This document shows positions 36,306 through 45,104 of a DNA stretch of 64,000 nucleotides, one piece after another. Under the pieces are notes generated by a model. That model worked only from the letters and a program-made list of their open reading frames with translations, was not told the origin of the DNA and searched no databases. Position 1 is the stretch's first letter. Each line of letters starts with the position of its first letter. Position numbers and translations under genes: made by a program. This DNA comes from Microbacter sp049976245 (GTDB lineage Bacteria; Bacteroidota; Bacteroidia; Bacteroidales; Paludibacteraceae): NCBI GenBank assembly GCA_049976245.1, contig JBMFIQ010000005.1:16903-80902 (forward strand), given 5' to 3'.

Positions 36306-37178
36306 TTAAACGAGAACCTTTAAATTATTATGTAAAACCTTTATTTCCAAACGTTTTCCCATTGTTCCGGGTTCTCCGTCAAAATGTACGTAGTCCGCAT
36401 GTTTGCGTTCAACAACGAGCGATTGACATTTAAATGTTTCCACATAACGCGTTTTATCTAATTGACGAACAAGCAAATGCAGGCTCAGTCTAGGCGCTTC
36501 GTAAATCGGAAACTCCGACATCACTACCACATCCAAAAGTCCGTCATCAATTGATGCATTTGGTGCAATGACAATGTTATTTCCCCATTGAGATGCATTG
36601 GCAAAGGTGATTAAAAAAGCTTTTCGTTCAATCTCTTCTTTTCCGTCGATAATTAATTTATACCATTTCGATTTATAGTCAAAATATTGAAAAATCACTT
36701 CTCCCATGTACACCATTGGACCGCGACGTCCCGATTCGGCAAACCGATTGGCAATGAAGGCATCATAACCGACTCCGGCTGTACAAAAAAAGGGGATGTC
36801 ATTAATAAGACCACTGTCAATGGAGATTGCGTGAAATTTACGAATCCGTTTTAATGCAGCAGATGCCTGCAAAGGAATTTTCAAATGCAAAGCCAAACCG
36901 TTGCCCGAACCTGAAGGAACAATGCCAAGCGGCACTTCGGTTCCTACCAAAGCCCGTCCTACTTCGTTGACCGTTCCGTCACCTCCTATAGCCACAACCG
37001 CATCAAAACGTGCTTCAACAAATTGTCGTGCCTTATGAAAAGCATCGAGCGAAGCCGTTGTGTAATAAATATCAATATCAAACTCATTGTCCGGAAAATA
37101 TTTCTGAATGAGTTTGGGATATTGAGACTTTGAAATGATGCCTGATCTTGGATTGATAATAAATGCTATTTTTCTCAC
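36306..37178 (-). CDS. Diacylglycerol kinase family lipid kinase (YegS-like)
   Basis: A 290-residue soluble lipid kinase of the DAGK_cat family. It starts with the ATP-binding IINPRSGI, has the diagnostic GGDGTVNEVGRAL, PSGSGNGLALHL and GVGYDAFIANR, and ends in a beta-rich lipid domain. It phosphorylates a lipid hydroxyl such as diacylglycerol; the substrate is not fixed by sequence. It is distinct from the integral-membrane DgkA encoded at 21.8 kb. It is 33 bases upstream of parC. Confidence 0.9.
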   Translation of the reverse strand: MRKIAFIINPRSGIISKSQYPKLIQKYFPDNEFDIDIYYTTASLDAFHKARQFVEARFDAVVAIGGDGTVNEVGRALVGTEVPLGIVPSGSGNGLALHLKIPLQASAALKRIRKFHAISIDSGLINDIPFFCTAGVGYDAFIANRFAESGRRGPMVYMGEVIFQYFDYKSKWYKLIIDGKEEIERKAFLITFANASQWGNNIVIAPNASIDDGLLDVVVMSEFPIYEAPRLSLHLLVRQLDKTRYVETFKCQSLVVERKHADYVHFDGEPGTMGKRLEIKVLHNNLKVLV

Positions 37179-37289
37179 AATATATTGTTATACAAATATT
37201 TATTTACTTTTTCCTGATAAAAAACAAAACAATGCTTAGAAAAAGCGGTTAAAATAAATCAAATAAAAAAATGAGCTCCCAAAAGCAAA

Positions 37290-37940
37290 TCAACCAATCA
37301 TTCCGTCGCTCATGTGCACGATGCGATCGGACAAAGCCGACACATCTTTATCGTGAGTTACGATGACAATGGTCAATTCGAACCGATCGCGCACATCAAA
37401 AAAGAGCCGATGCAAATCTTCTTTGTGTTTTGAATCTAAACTGCCCGAAGGTTCGTCGGCCAGAATGACCGAAGGCCTGTTGATCAATGCTCTGGCTACT
37501 GCAACACGCTGACGTTCACCTCCTGACATTTGGTTTGGTTTATGATGCGCACGATCGTCAATTTGTAAAAAACGCAATAGATCCAATGCGTCAGATTCTG
37601 TAGCCTTAACACTTTTTTTTGCAATCAAAGCAGGAAGCATCACATTTTCGAGCGCCGTAAATTCAGGCAAAAGTTGCGGAATTTGAAATACAAAGCCAAT
37701 GTGCTGATTGCGAAAGAGCGACAGTTTTTTTTGATCTAATGATTTGATCGGGACCGAATCAATCACAACAGATCCTGAATCGGGCGCTTCCAAAGTACCC
37801 ATGATATGCAACAAAGTGGATTTTCCGGCACCACTTGGCCCAACGATGGAAACAATTTCACTTTTATTAACATAAAAATCAATTCCCTTCAGCACTTGCA
37901 ACGTTCCAAAACGTTTTGTAATCTTTTCTAATTGAATCAT
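37290..37940 (-). CDS. lolD: ABC transporter ATP-binding protein, LolD-type
   Basis: A 216-residue ABC ATPase. Walker A is GPSGAGKSTLLHIMG, the Q-loop FQIPQLLPEFTALENV, the signature MSGGERQRVAVARAL, Walker B ILADEPSG, and the switch His in VIVTHDKD. This pattern is that of the LolD/MacB subfamily, which powers extraction of lipoproteins from the inner membrane. Its FtsX-like permease partner could be the one at 52.2-53.4 kb, although the two are unlinked. It follows the lactonase gene by 16 bases. Confidence 0.9.
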   Translation of the reverse strand: MIQLEKITKRFGTLQVLKGIDFYVNKSEIVSIVGPSGAGKSTLLHIMGTLEAPDSGSVVIDSVPIKSLDQKKLSLFRNQHIGFVFQIPQLLPEFTALENVMLPALIAKKSVKATESDALDLLRFLQIDDRAHHKPNQMSGGERQRVAVARALINRPSVILADEPSGSLDSKHKEDLHRLFFDVRDRFELTIVIVTHDKDVSALSDRIVHMSDGMIG

Positions 37941-37956
37941 TTATATTGACAATCAA

Positions 37957-39063
37957 TTATTTATATTTGTAATGCAAGAACATCAAACAAACAGGTTCGG
38001 ACAATTTCATCATTTGATGTGTGGGCGACAAGAGTCCGGTGGTTCGATTTCGTTTAAACATCACAATGCCGTTGCCATTCTGATTGGCCACCAACAAAAA
38101 ATTTCCGGTTGGATCGATTGTAAAATTGCGAGGCCATTGAATGTCATTTCTTACCCATTGAATAGGGCGAACTCTGCCGGTTTGTTCATCAAAAGTACAG
38201 GTAACTATACTGTTATCACCTCTGTTTGAGGCGTAAAGGAATCGTCCATCGGGTGAAAACTGAATTTCGGCTGCTGCGTTTTTGCCATGAAAGTTTTGCG
38301 GAAGCGAAGAAATATTTTCTTTGACTATGCCAAAAGCGCCCGAAGTGTCACGCCCAATGACAATGATGCGGCTTTTCAGTTCATTGATTACCGCCATCCA
38401 TTCCCCATTGGGAGAAAATGCGAAATGACGTGGCCCAACTCCTTTGGACAAATCAATTTCGCCAAAAGGTTTTAAGGAATGATTATCAATGGTATAAATC
38501 AATATCTTATCAATTCCCAAATCGGCCGAATAAATAAATTTCCCTTTAGGATCAGGAAGAATGCAATGTGCACGAGGTGTTTTCCCCCAATGATGATCGA
38601 CGGAAGCAATATTTCCCACCGATCCGTCGGCAGAAAGTGGATATAAAGTCACCAAACCATTGCCATAACTTGCCGTTCCCAACCACTTCATTGGTTCAAG
38701 TTCGGCAATGTGACAACTTAAACCGCCAATTCCCGTCTGACGATTGATCAAATGGAGCGAATCATTTCCGGTGATCGAAAAAGCGGTAATTCCGTAAGTT
38801 GAATCCATTTCGCTGATTGACCACAAAAAATGATTATTGGAAGAAATGGCTATAAAACTTGGATTTCCAACTTTGGCCACCAACTTTGGTTCAGTGAGTT
38901 GTCCTGTTTTTGCATCAAAATAACTTCGATAAATGCCTTCACTCCCTTTGTCGGTGTACGTTCCTATAAACAAAGGCAATTTTGAACTCTGTTGAGCCAC
39001 AACAAAAGCTCCTTGAGCTGCAAAAAGCAAAGATAAAATAACTCCATATTTTTTTATAATCAT
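37957..39063 (-). CDS. Secreted lactonase family beta-propeller protein
   Basis: A 368-residue protein with a signal peptide (MIIKKYGVILSLLFAAQGAFVV) and the seven-bladed propeller of the lactonase family (6-phosphogluconolactonase, Pgl type). Blade sequences recur as in PFIGTYTDKGSEGIYRSYFD near the N-terminus, GPRHFAFSPNGEWM, EIQFSPDGRFLYASNRGDNSIV and WPRNFTIDPTGNFLLVANQ. Whether it hydrolyses phosphogluconolactone is doubtful because it is exported; another lactone or muconate-type substrate is possible. It lies between a prolyl oligopeptidase gene and lolD, with short spacers, so they may form one transcript. Confidence 0.85.
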   Translation of the reverse strand: MIIKKYGVILSLLFAAQGAFVVAQQSSKLPLFIGTYTDKGSEGIYRSYFDAKTGQLTEPKLVAKVGNPSFIAISSNNHFLWSISEMDSTYGITAFSITGNDSLHLINRQTGIGGLSCHIAELEPMKWLGTASYGNGLVTLYPLSADGSVGNIASVDHHWGKTPRAHCILPDPKGKFIYSADLGIDKILIYTIDNHSLKPFGEIDLSKGVGPRHFAFSPNGEWMAVINELKSRIIVIGRDTSGAFGIVKENISSLPQNFHGKNAAAEIQFSPDGRFLYASNRGDNSIVTCTFDEQTGRVRPIQWVRNDIQWPRNFTIDPTGNFLLVANQNGNGIVMFKRNRTTGLLSPTHQMMKLSEPVCLMFLHYKYK

Positions 39064-39090
39064 ATTAATAAATATTTATATTTTTAATTG

Positions 39091-41217
39091 TCAATGTTTT
39101 GTCAAAAAATGAATAGAATGAAACGGAACATGCATATTTTCAAAAATGAAAGTCCAAATATCGGTTGCTTCGTCAATATATTTTGAAACCGGTTTCCCCA
39201 TGCCATGACCTGCCAAATGTTCAATCCTGATCAAAACGGGACGATTGCAAGCCTGATCGGCCTGTAGTGTACTGATAAACTTAAAAGAATGAGCCGGCAC
39301 TACCCGATCGTCATGATCTCCGGTGGTAACCAACGTGGCCGGATAACAAATGCCTTTTTTGATGTTATGCAAAGGAGAATAGGAAAAAAGATAATGAAAA
39401 AAACGTTCGTTATCGCTCGTACCGTAATCCGTTGACCAGGACCAACCAATTGTAAATTTTTGATAACGAAGCATATCCATCACTCCCACTTGCGGGATGG
39501 CCACTTGAAACAAATCAGGCCGTTGTGTCATGCATGCCCCGATCAGCAAACCGCCATTGGAACCACCCTGAATGGCCAATTTTGAAGAAGAGGTGTATTT
39601 TTTCGCAATCAAATATTCAGCTGCGGCAATAAAATCATCAAAAACATTTTGTTTATTCAATAAAGTTCCGGCCTGATGCCATTTTTCACCAAACTCACCT
39701 CCACCTCGAATGTTGGCAGTGACCCAAATACCACCGTTTTTCAAAAACAACATGCGGCTGGCACTGAACGTTGGTGTAAGACTAATGTCAAATCCGCCAT
39801 AACCATACAATAAAAGCGGGTTTTCTCCATTTAAAACCATATTTTTATGATGAACAATAAACATGGGAATTTTGGTTCCGTCTTTTGATTCGTAAAAAAC
39901 CTGATCTGTAACAAATTCGGAAGTGCTAAAAGGCAGCTTCGTTTCGTGGATCAATACCGGTAAAGGATTATCTATGGACAATTTGTAAATATTTCCAGGA
40001 CATGTAAATGAACTGAAATCATAAAACAAAACATGATCTTTTTGCTTTCCGCTCAATGTCGAAACTGTTCCCATGCTCGGCAAAGAAATTTTCTTGATAA
40101 ATGCACCATTGACATCATACAAAGACAATTGATTATAAGCATTATGCAAATACAACAGTACCATTTTATGATCAAGAATGACAGCTTGTTGCAACACATC
40201 ATTGTTTTCGGGCACCAGCAAACTCTTTTCCCAATTGGTTGTATTCACCTTGATCAAACAATAATTTGGAGCCTGATCATTGGTTCTTATAATTAAATCA
40301 TTGTTAAGATCATCAATCACAAAATAATTGTGTTCAAAACCGCTCACCAATTGATGCAACGGAGTATGAATCCCTTTTCGCAAGTCGCCCACCAAGAGGT
40401 TATTTCCACTTGTTCCGTCAGCTCCGTAAATAAACATGAAACGTTCATCATCAGTTGTTTGAACCGAAAATGTGCGCAAAGGATGTTCGGGATCGCCATA
40501 AATTAACCGATCGCTATCCTGGGTGGTTCCAAGTTGATGGTAATAAATTTTTTGGAATGTATTTCTTTGATTCAAAGCATTTCCGGCAGGTGCATCATAA
40601 CGACTGTAAAAAAACCCGTTTTGAAACCATGCAACGGATGAAAACTTGACCCACTTGAGTAGATCCGGCAAGGGTTTTCCGTCCAATGTCATGACTCTAA
40701 TTTCTGTCCAATCTGATCCGCCCGATGCCAAAGCATAAGCCAGATAACGGTTGTCATTAGAAACAGCCCATGTGTTTAGTGCAATGGTTCCGTTTTTTGA
40801 CAATGCATTAGGATCCAACAGCAAGGTTTCTTTTCCCGTAAGCAAGTTTTTTTTGTACAAAACCGACTGATTCTGAATGCCGTTGTTCTTTAAATAAAGA
40901 TAAAAATTGCCTGCTTTTACGGGAACACTTTCTTTAGGATAATTCCACATTTCGGTTAAATTTTTGCGGATTGCCTCCCGAAATGGGATGGTGTCAAAAT
41001 ATTGACGGGTGAAATCATTTTCAGACTGAATCCAAGCCAAAGTAGCCGGTGATTTTTCATTTTCCAACCAACGATACGGATCGGCAACTTTTACGCCAAA
41101 ATAGCTGTCAACAGTGTCACACGTTGGTGTGGTAGGATAATGATAAGGTTGCGCAACTGATTCAATGATTGATAAACACATAATTAAAAGTACCAAATAA
41201 GGATATCGTGTTTTCAT
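39091..41217 (-). CDS. Prolyl oligopeptidase (prolyl endopeptidase), secreted
   Basis: A 708-residue serine peptidase of family S9A. It has a signal peptide (MKTRYPYLVLLIMCLSII), a beta-propeller (about residues 80-420), and an alpha/beta-hydrolase domain with the catalytic Ser in GGSNGGLLIGA, Asp in TTGDHDDRVVPAHSF, and His in HLAGHGMG. It cuts after proline in short peptides, probably in the periplasm or outside the cell. Length and domain order match prolyl oligopeptidases. The lactonase gene follows after 27 bases. Confidence 0.95.
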   Translation of the reverse strand: MKTRYPYLVLLIMCLSIIESVAQPYHYPTTPTCDTVDSYFGVKVADPYRWLENEKSPATLAWIQSENDFTRQYFDTIPFREAIRKNLTEMWNYPKESVPVKAGNFYLYLKNNGIQNQSVLYKKNLLTGKETLLLDPNALSKNGTIALNTWAVSNDNRYLAYALASGGSDWTEIRVMTLDGKPLPDLLKWVKFSSVAWFQNGFFYSRYDAPAGNALNQRNTFQKIYYHQLGTTQDSDRLIYGDPEHPLRTFSVQTTDDERFMFIYGADGTSGNNLLVGDLRKGIHTPLHQLVSGFEHNYFVIDDLNNDLIIRTNDQAPNYCLIKVNTTNWEKSLLVPENNDVLQQAVILDHKMVLLYLHNAYNQLSLYDVNGAFIKKISLPSMGTVSTLSGKQKDHVLFYDFSSFTCPGNIYKLSIDNPLPVLIHETKLPFSTSEFVTDQVFYESKDGTKIPMFIVHHKNMVLNGENPLLLYGYGGFDISLTPTFSASRMLFLKNGGIWVTANIRGGGEFGEKWHQAGTLLNKQNVFDDFIAAAEYLIAKKYTSSSKLAIQGGSNGGLLIGACMTQRPDLFQVAIPQVGVMDMLRYQKFTIGWSWSTDYGTSDNERFFHYLFSYSPLHNIKKGICYPATLVTTGDHDDRVVPAHSFKFISTLQADQACNRPVLIRIEHLAGHGMGKPVSKYIDEATDIWTFIFENMHVPFHSIHFLTKH

Positions 41218-41291
41218 ACAAAATAGTTGATTTTAAAGGTCTTATGGGAATCTCATTTTAGATTTACATCGTTTTTTTTTTGGTGAATTTC

Positions 41292-41338
41292 AATGTTCAT
41301 GGTCGATTCACACGATCGTGATTTTTTTATTGAACATT
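41292..41338. repeat. Inverted repeat with nested palindrome upstream of the peptidase gene
   Basis: An 8-bp perfect inverted repeat (AATGTTCA at 41292-41299, TGAACATT at 41331-41338) encloses a 10-bp palindrome CACGATCGTG at 41311-41320. It lies about 75-120 bases upstream of the prolyl oligopeptidase start, in the gap between it and deoC. It could be a regulator site; function is not shown. Confidence 0.4.
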
Positions 41339-41490
41339 TGTGCCGTCCGTATTAGTAAAAAAATGAAAGAAAAAAAGTTCAAATCAATCATCATTTCAGA
41401 TCGTAAAAACGAAAAGGCTGAGCGTTTTTCAAACAACATCGCATTTTATTTTTTTAGACAAAAAAAAGGATTATGGAAGCAGCCAAATCA

Positions 41491-42369
41491 TCAAAAATAA
41501 TTTGTTTCCTGATCGTAAATGGAGGTTAAAAGATTGTTGGCAAGACGGCTGGCTCCAAACCTGAATAGTTGATTGTTCAACCAATCTACACCCAGAATCT
41601 CTTTAACAATGGTGTAATAATTCACCGCATCGTCCTTGGTGACAATTCCACCTGCCGGCTTAAATCCAACCTTTTTCCCTGTTTTTTTGTAATATTCCCT
41701 AATGGCAGAGCACATCACATAAGCTGCTTCGGTGGTAGCGGCCGGGTTCATTTTTCCGGTAGAAGTTTTAATAAAATCGGCTCCCGCTTCCATAGCCAAT
41801 AGAGAGGCTTTTTTTATTTCAATTGCATGCATTAAAGCTCCCGTCTCAAGAATAACCTTAAAATGAGCATTTCGACAAGAGGCTTTCAATTCGACCAATT
41901 CGTCATAAACTTTTTCATAATCTCCTTTCAAAAAATCACCAACGGAAATCACCACATCAATTTCAGTGGCTCCTTCGTGAACTGCCAACAACGTTTCAGC
42001 CACTTTTACTTCAATGAAAGTTTGAGAAGAAGGAAATCCAGCCGAAACCGCAGCAATACCAATCGGGATTTGAAGGCGTTGGCTCACCGTACCGGCAAAA
42101 TTTGGAAAAACGCAAATGGCAGCTACTGAAGGCATTTCCTGAAAATATTCAGAAAAATGATTGACTTTATCAACCATGACTTCAATGTTTTCACGGTGAT
42201 CTGTGGTATTCAAAGAAGTCAAATCGATGAAATTAAAACATTGTTTGTACACCTCTTTGGTGTCATTTTCAGCACGTTTCTCGGCAATTAATTTTAAGGT
42301 CTCCTGACGAATGACATCATCATTGATTTCAACATCGTACGATTGGAAAAAGGAATGAAAATCTTTCAT
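41491..42369 (-). CDS. deoC: Deoxyribose-phosphate aldolase
   Basis: DeoC cleaves deoxyribose-5-phosphate to acetaldehyde and glyceraldehyde-3-phosphate in deoxynucleoside breakdown. The 292-residue protein contains the Schiff-base Lys in DFIKTSTGK and the second active-site Lys in VGFKPAGGI, with VDVVISVGDFLKGDYE as the metal-free substrate loop. It is longer than E. coli DeoC (259) but close to the longer bacterial class. The start at ATG 42369 gives the usual N-terminal extension. A -7 element on minus (TATCTTTG, 42576-42569) implies a leader near 200 bases. No other deo gene is adjacent. Confidence 0.95.
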   Translation of the reverse strand: MKDFHSFFQSYDVEINDDVIRQETLKLIAEKRAENDTKEVYKQCFNFIDLTSLNTTDHRENIEVMVDKVNHFSEYFQEMPSVAAICVFPNFAGTVSQRLQIPIGIAAVSAGFPSSQTFIEVKVAETLLAVHEGATEIDVVISVGDFLKGDYEKVYDELVELKASCRNAHFKVILETGALMHAIEIKKASLLAMEAGADFIKTSTGKMNPAATTEAAYVMCSAIREYYKKTGKKVGFKPAGGIVTKDDAVNYYTIVKEILGVDWLNNQLFRFGASRLANNLLTSIYDQETNYF

Positions 42370-42872
42370 GAGTTTATGGTTTATAAATTATTGGTCGTGA
42401 AAACTTAGATAAAAAATGAGAAACCAACATCATTTCTTTTCGTTATTCCATTTTTGTCATGTTCATGCCGTCTCTACTTCAATTTGACTTTAAAAACTTT
42501 TTAAAACAGACCATTCCTATGACAATTTTGCAAAGAGATTGTCAAAAGGTTCTCACCTTCATAGCCTGCAAAGATAGAATTTTTTCAGCAGAAAATGTGA
42601 ATGGTTGCGGGAGATTTCACGACAATGCCTCATGATAACGAGCCTAAAAAAATCATTTTCCGAAACCTTCCAATTCGAAAAAAAATGAAATTTGTCCAAA
42701 ACTTCATCGCATTCATAGCAACAACAAAAACATAAAATGAGAAAATGATGCATCAAAACAAGTTATTTCGATTAAAATTGTAATTTTGCAGAACGAATAT
42801 TTTCAAATCATAAGCAAACATCGACTAAAACTTTCAACAATTCATTGCATATTCATCCAATTTTGACCCTCT
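42370..42872. promoter_or_regulatory. Divergent deoC / permease promoter region
   Basis: No convincing gene lies in these 503 bases. Minus strand: TATCTTTG (42576-42569) facing deoC, leaving a leader of about 200 bases, which contains a 7-bp inverted repeat (TGACAAT at 42520-42526, ATTGTCA at 42538-42544). Plus strand: TAATTTTG (42781-42788) facing the permease, 85 bases before its ATG. No -33 TTTG is clear for either. Confidence 0.5.
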
Positions 42873-44351
42873 ATGATCAAAGATTTATTTATAAAAAAAT
42901 CCATCCATCAACTTATTGATCAATCAGAAAATCACAATCCGTTACAACGTCATTTAACTGCGTTGAACTTAGTGTTGCTGGGAATTGGAGCAGTCATAGG
43001 CGCCGGTATTTTTGTATTGACCGGGACTGCTGCCGAAATGCATGCCGGACCTGCCATTGCTTTATCCTTTGTTTTTTCAGCTTTGGGAAGTCTTTTTGCC
43101 GGACTTTGTTATGCAGAATTTGCATCCATGATTCCGGTTTCGGGTAGCGCCTACACGTATGGATATGCCACGATGGGAGAATTGGTTGCGTGGATCATCG
43201 GATGGGACTTAATTTTGGAATATCTCTTTGGATCAGCTACCGTTGCCGTTGGTTGGAGTGGCTACGTAGTCAGCTTTTTTAATGATTTTGGCATAAGCAT
43301 TCCGTCTTACATAGCTCAAAGTCCCTTTGTTTACGATGCTTCGGGGTGGCATCAAAGCGGCGCATTGATCAATTTCCCGGCCGTTTTCATTGTTGGAGTT
43401 GTCACAACGCTTTTAGTTTTAGGCATCAAACAATCGGCCAGATTCAACAATATTATTGTTTTGATCAAGGTGATCGTCATTCTTTTGTTTATAGGGTTTG
43501 GTTTGAGCCACATTCATTTATCCAACTGGACTCCTTTCATTCCCGAGAATACGGGAAAATGGGGAGAATACGGATGGTCAGGAATCTTAACTGGTGCTGC
43601 AGTGGTTTTCTTTGCATACATTGGATTCGATGCCATTTCAACCACGGCGCAGGAAGCAAAAAACCCTAAACGAGACATGCCCATTGGAATTTTAGGTTCA
43701 TTGCTGATTTGCACTTTACTTTATGTAGCGGTCAGTTTAACTTTAACCGGAATAGTCAACTACCATCAGTTGAATGTTCCTGCTCCCATTGCTTTGGCCA
43801 TCGACACAGCAGGTAAAGGATTGATTTGGTTGCGACCAATCATCAAAATAGGTGCCATAGCCGGTCTAAGCTCTGTTGTATTGGTATTGTTGTTGGGACA
43901 ATCACGCATTTTTTTCACTATGGCAAACGACGGTTTATTGTGGAAAAGTTTTGCGAAAACACACTCGCGCTATAAAACGCCATACATCACAACCATTGTC
44001 ACCGGAAGTTTTGCTGCTTTTTTTGCAGGACTTTTTCCAATCGGATTATTGGGCGAATTGGTTTCCATCGGAACGTTATTGGCCTTTACCATCGTTTCCA
44101 TTGGCATCATAATTCTTCGAAAAACAGATCCCGACGCACCCCGCTCATTTAAAACACCCTGGGTTCCATTGATTCCACTATTAGGCGCCGGTGTATGTTT
44201 GGCACAAATGATGTCGCTTCCGCTCGATACGTGGATTCGCCTCATTGCGTGGATGTTGATCGGATTTTCCATTTATTTCACTTACGGACGAAAACACAGC
44301 GTTGCCCGCATCACACGGTTTGAAGCATCAAATCGTCACGATGTGGAATAA
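42873..44351 (+). CDS. Amino acid permease, APC superfamily (cationic-type)
   Basis: A 492-residue integral membrane protein with about 12-14 helices. Early motifs GIGAVIGAGIFVLTGTAAEMHAGPA and FAGLCYAEFASMIPVSGSAYTY match the CAT/YhdG subgroup of the APC superfamily (split here as GIGAVIGAGIFVLTG and YAEFASMIPVSGSAYTYGY). These carry out proton-linked uptake of amino acids. A later conserved block is FAYIGFDAISTTAQEAKNP. The exact substrate is not readable from sequence. It stands alone on the plus strand; a terminator hairpin lies 190 bases downstream. Confidence 0.9.
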   Translation: MIKDLFIKKSIHQLIDQSENHNPLQRHLTALNLVLLGIGAVIGAGIFVLTGTAAEMHAGPAIALSFVFSALGSLFAGLCYAEFASMIPVSGSAYTYGYATMGELVAWIIGWDLILEYLFGSATVAVGWSGYVVSFFNDFGISIPSYIAQSPFVYDASGWHQSGALINFPAVFIVGVVTTLLVLGIKQSARFNNIIVLIKVIVILLFIGFGLSHIHLSNWTPFIPENTGKWGEYGWSGILTGAAVVFFAYIGFDAISTTAQEAKNPKRDMPIGILGSLLICTLLYVAVSLTLTGIVNYHQLNVPAPIALAIDTAGKGLIWLRPIIKIGAIAGLSSVVLVLLLGQSRIFFTMANDGLLWKSFAKTHSRYKTPYITTIVTGSFAAFFAGLFPIGLLGELVSIGTLLAFTIVSIGIIILRKTDPDAPRSFKTPWVPLIPLLGAGVCLAQMMSLPLDTWIRLIAWMLIGFSIYFTYGRKHSVARITRFEASNRHDVE

Positions 44352-44538
44352 CCCTTCTTTTTGAACGTAACGCATTGAAATCAATAAAATGATTCTTTTT
44401 GTCAATGCTTATGAATCAACTTTGTTTAAAGCCACAAAAAAAGTTCATCATCCTTTCTGTTAGCATATTTTTTGCCTCGCCGATTATCGCTCATTGACAT
44501 CCATCATGTGGATCTATTTTCACTTTGATAGGAGCAAA

Positions 44539-44568
44539 AAAAAACGCTTCCATATGGAAACGTTTTTT
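44539..44568. terminator. Terminator hairpin between permease and FKBP genes
   Basis: Stem AAAAAACG (44539-44546) with CGTTTTTT (44561-44568), one mismatch, then TTCC/GGAA and an ATAT loop. T-runs leave the stem on both strands; that on minus is longer, so it fits the end of the FKBP transcript best. Confidence 0.8.
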
Positions 44569-44593
44569 GAAATATAAAATATATAAAATTGAT

Positions 44594-45073
44594 CTACTGC
44601 ACATTAATAAGTTGCACATCAAAAATTAAGGTTGAATTTGCCGGTATAAGGCCCATCGGAGTAGCTCCATATCCCAATTGTTGCGGAATATAAATTTCAA
44701 ACATGGAGCCGGTATTCATTTTCAGCAAAGCTTCCTGAAAACCCTGAACCAAACTTGCCACATACATGGATCGTGGAGAATTGACTAATGTAGTGTCACT
44801 TACGGTGGTATCAAAGACCGTCCCGTCAATTAATTTTCCCGTGTAAAGCAAAGTAACAAAACTTCCCGAGTTGGGTTTTATGCCGACACCCTGAATTAAC
44901 ACTTTGTATTGCAGACCCGTAGATGTAGTTACAACACCAGGTAGTGTTTTGTTGTGATCAAGAAATTGTTGGTTTAATTTTTGCCAATTATCTACTTTGT
45001 TGCTACAAGCTGTAACCAATAAAGCTAAAATAATTGTCAAAAAACCAATGTTCATAAATTTTGGATTCACCAT
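44594..45073 (-). CDS. FKBP-type peptidyl-prolyl cis-trans isomerase lipoprotein
   Basis: A 159-residue protein with a lipoprotein signal (LTIILALLVTACSN) and a C-terminal FKBP domain: SGSFVTLLYTGKLIDGTVFDTTVSD, then GYGATPMGLIPANSTLIFDVQLI (broken as VTLLYTGKLIDGTVFDT and GYGATPMGLIPANSTLIF). It should isomerise X-Pro bonds in the periplasm at the membrane. Length is short but complete for a single-domain FKBP. It follows lutB by 31 bases on the same strand and is ended by a terminator hairpin 26 bases downstream. Confidence 0.9.
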   Translation of the reverse strand: MVNPKFMNIGFLTIILALLVTACSNKVDNWQKLNQQFLDHNKTLPGVVTTSTGLQYKVLIQGVGIKPNSGSFVTLLYTGKLIDGTVFDTTVSDTTLVNSPRSMYVASLVQGFQEALLKMNTGSMFEIYIPQQLGYGATPMGLIPANSTLIFDVQLINVQ

Positions 45074-45104
45074 AAGTATAGTTATTTAATTGTCAACTAA
45101 TTCG

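Noticed and set aside
41318..41500. 60-codon plus frame between prolyl oligopeptidase and deoC
   Set aside because: No homology, overlaps the deoC end, and composition is that of intergenic DNA.
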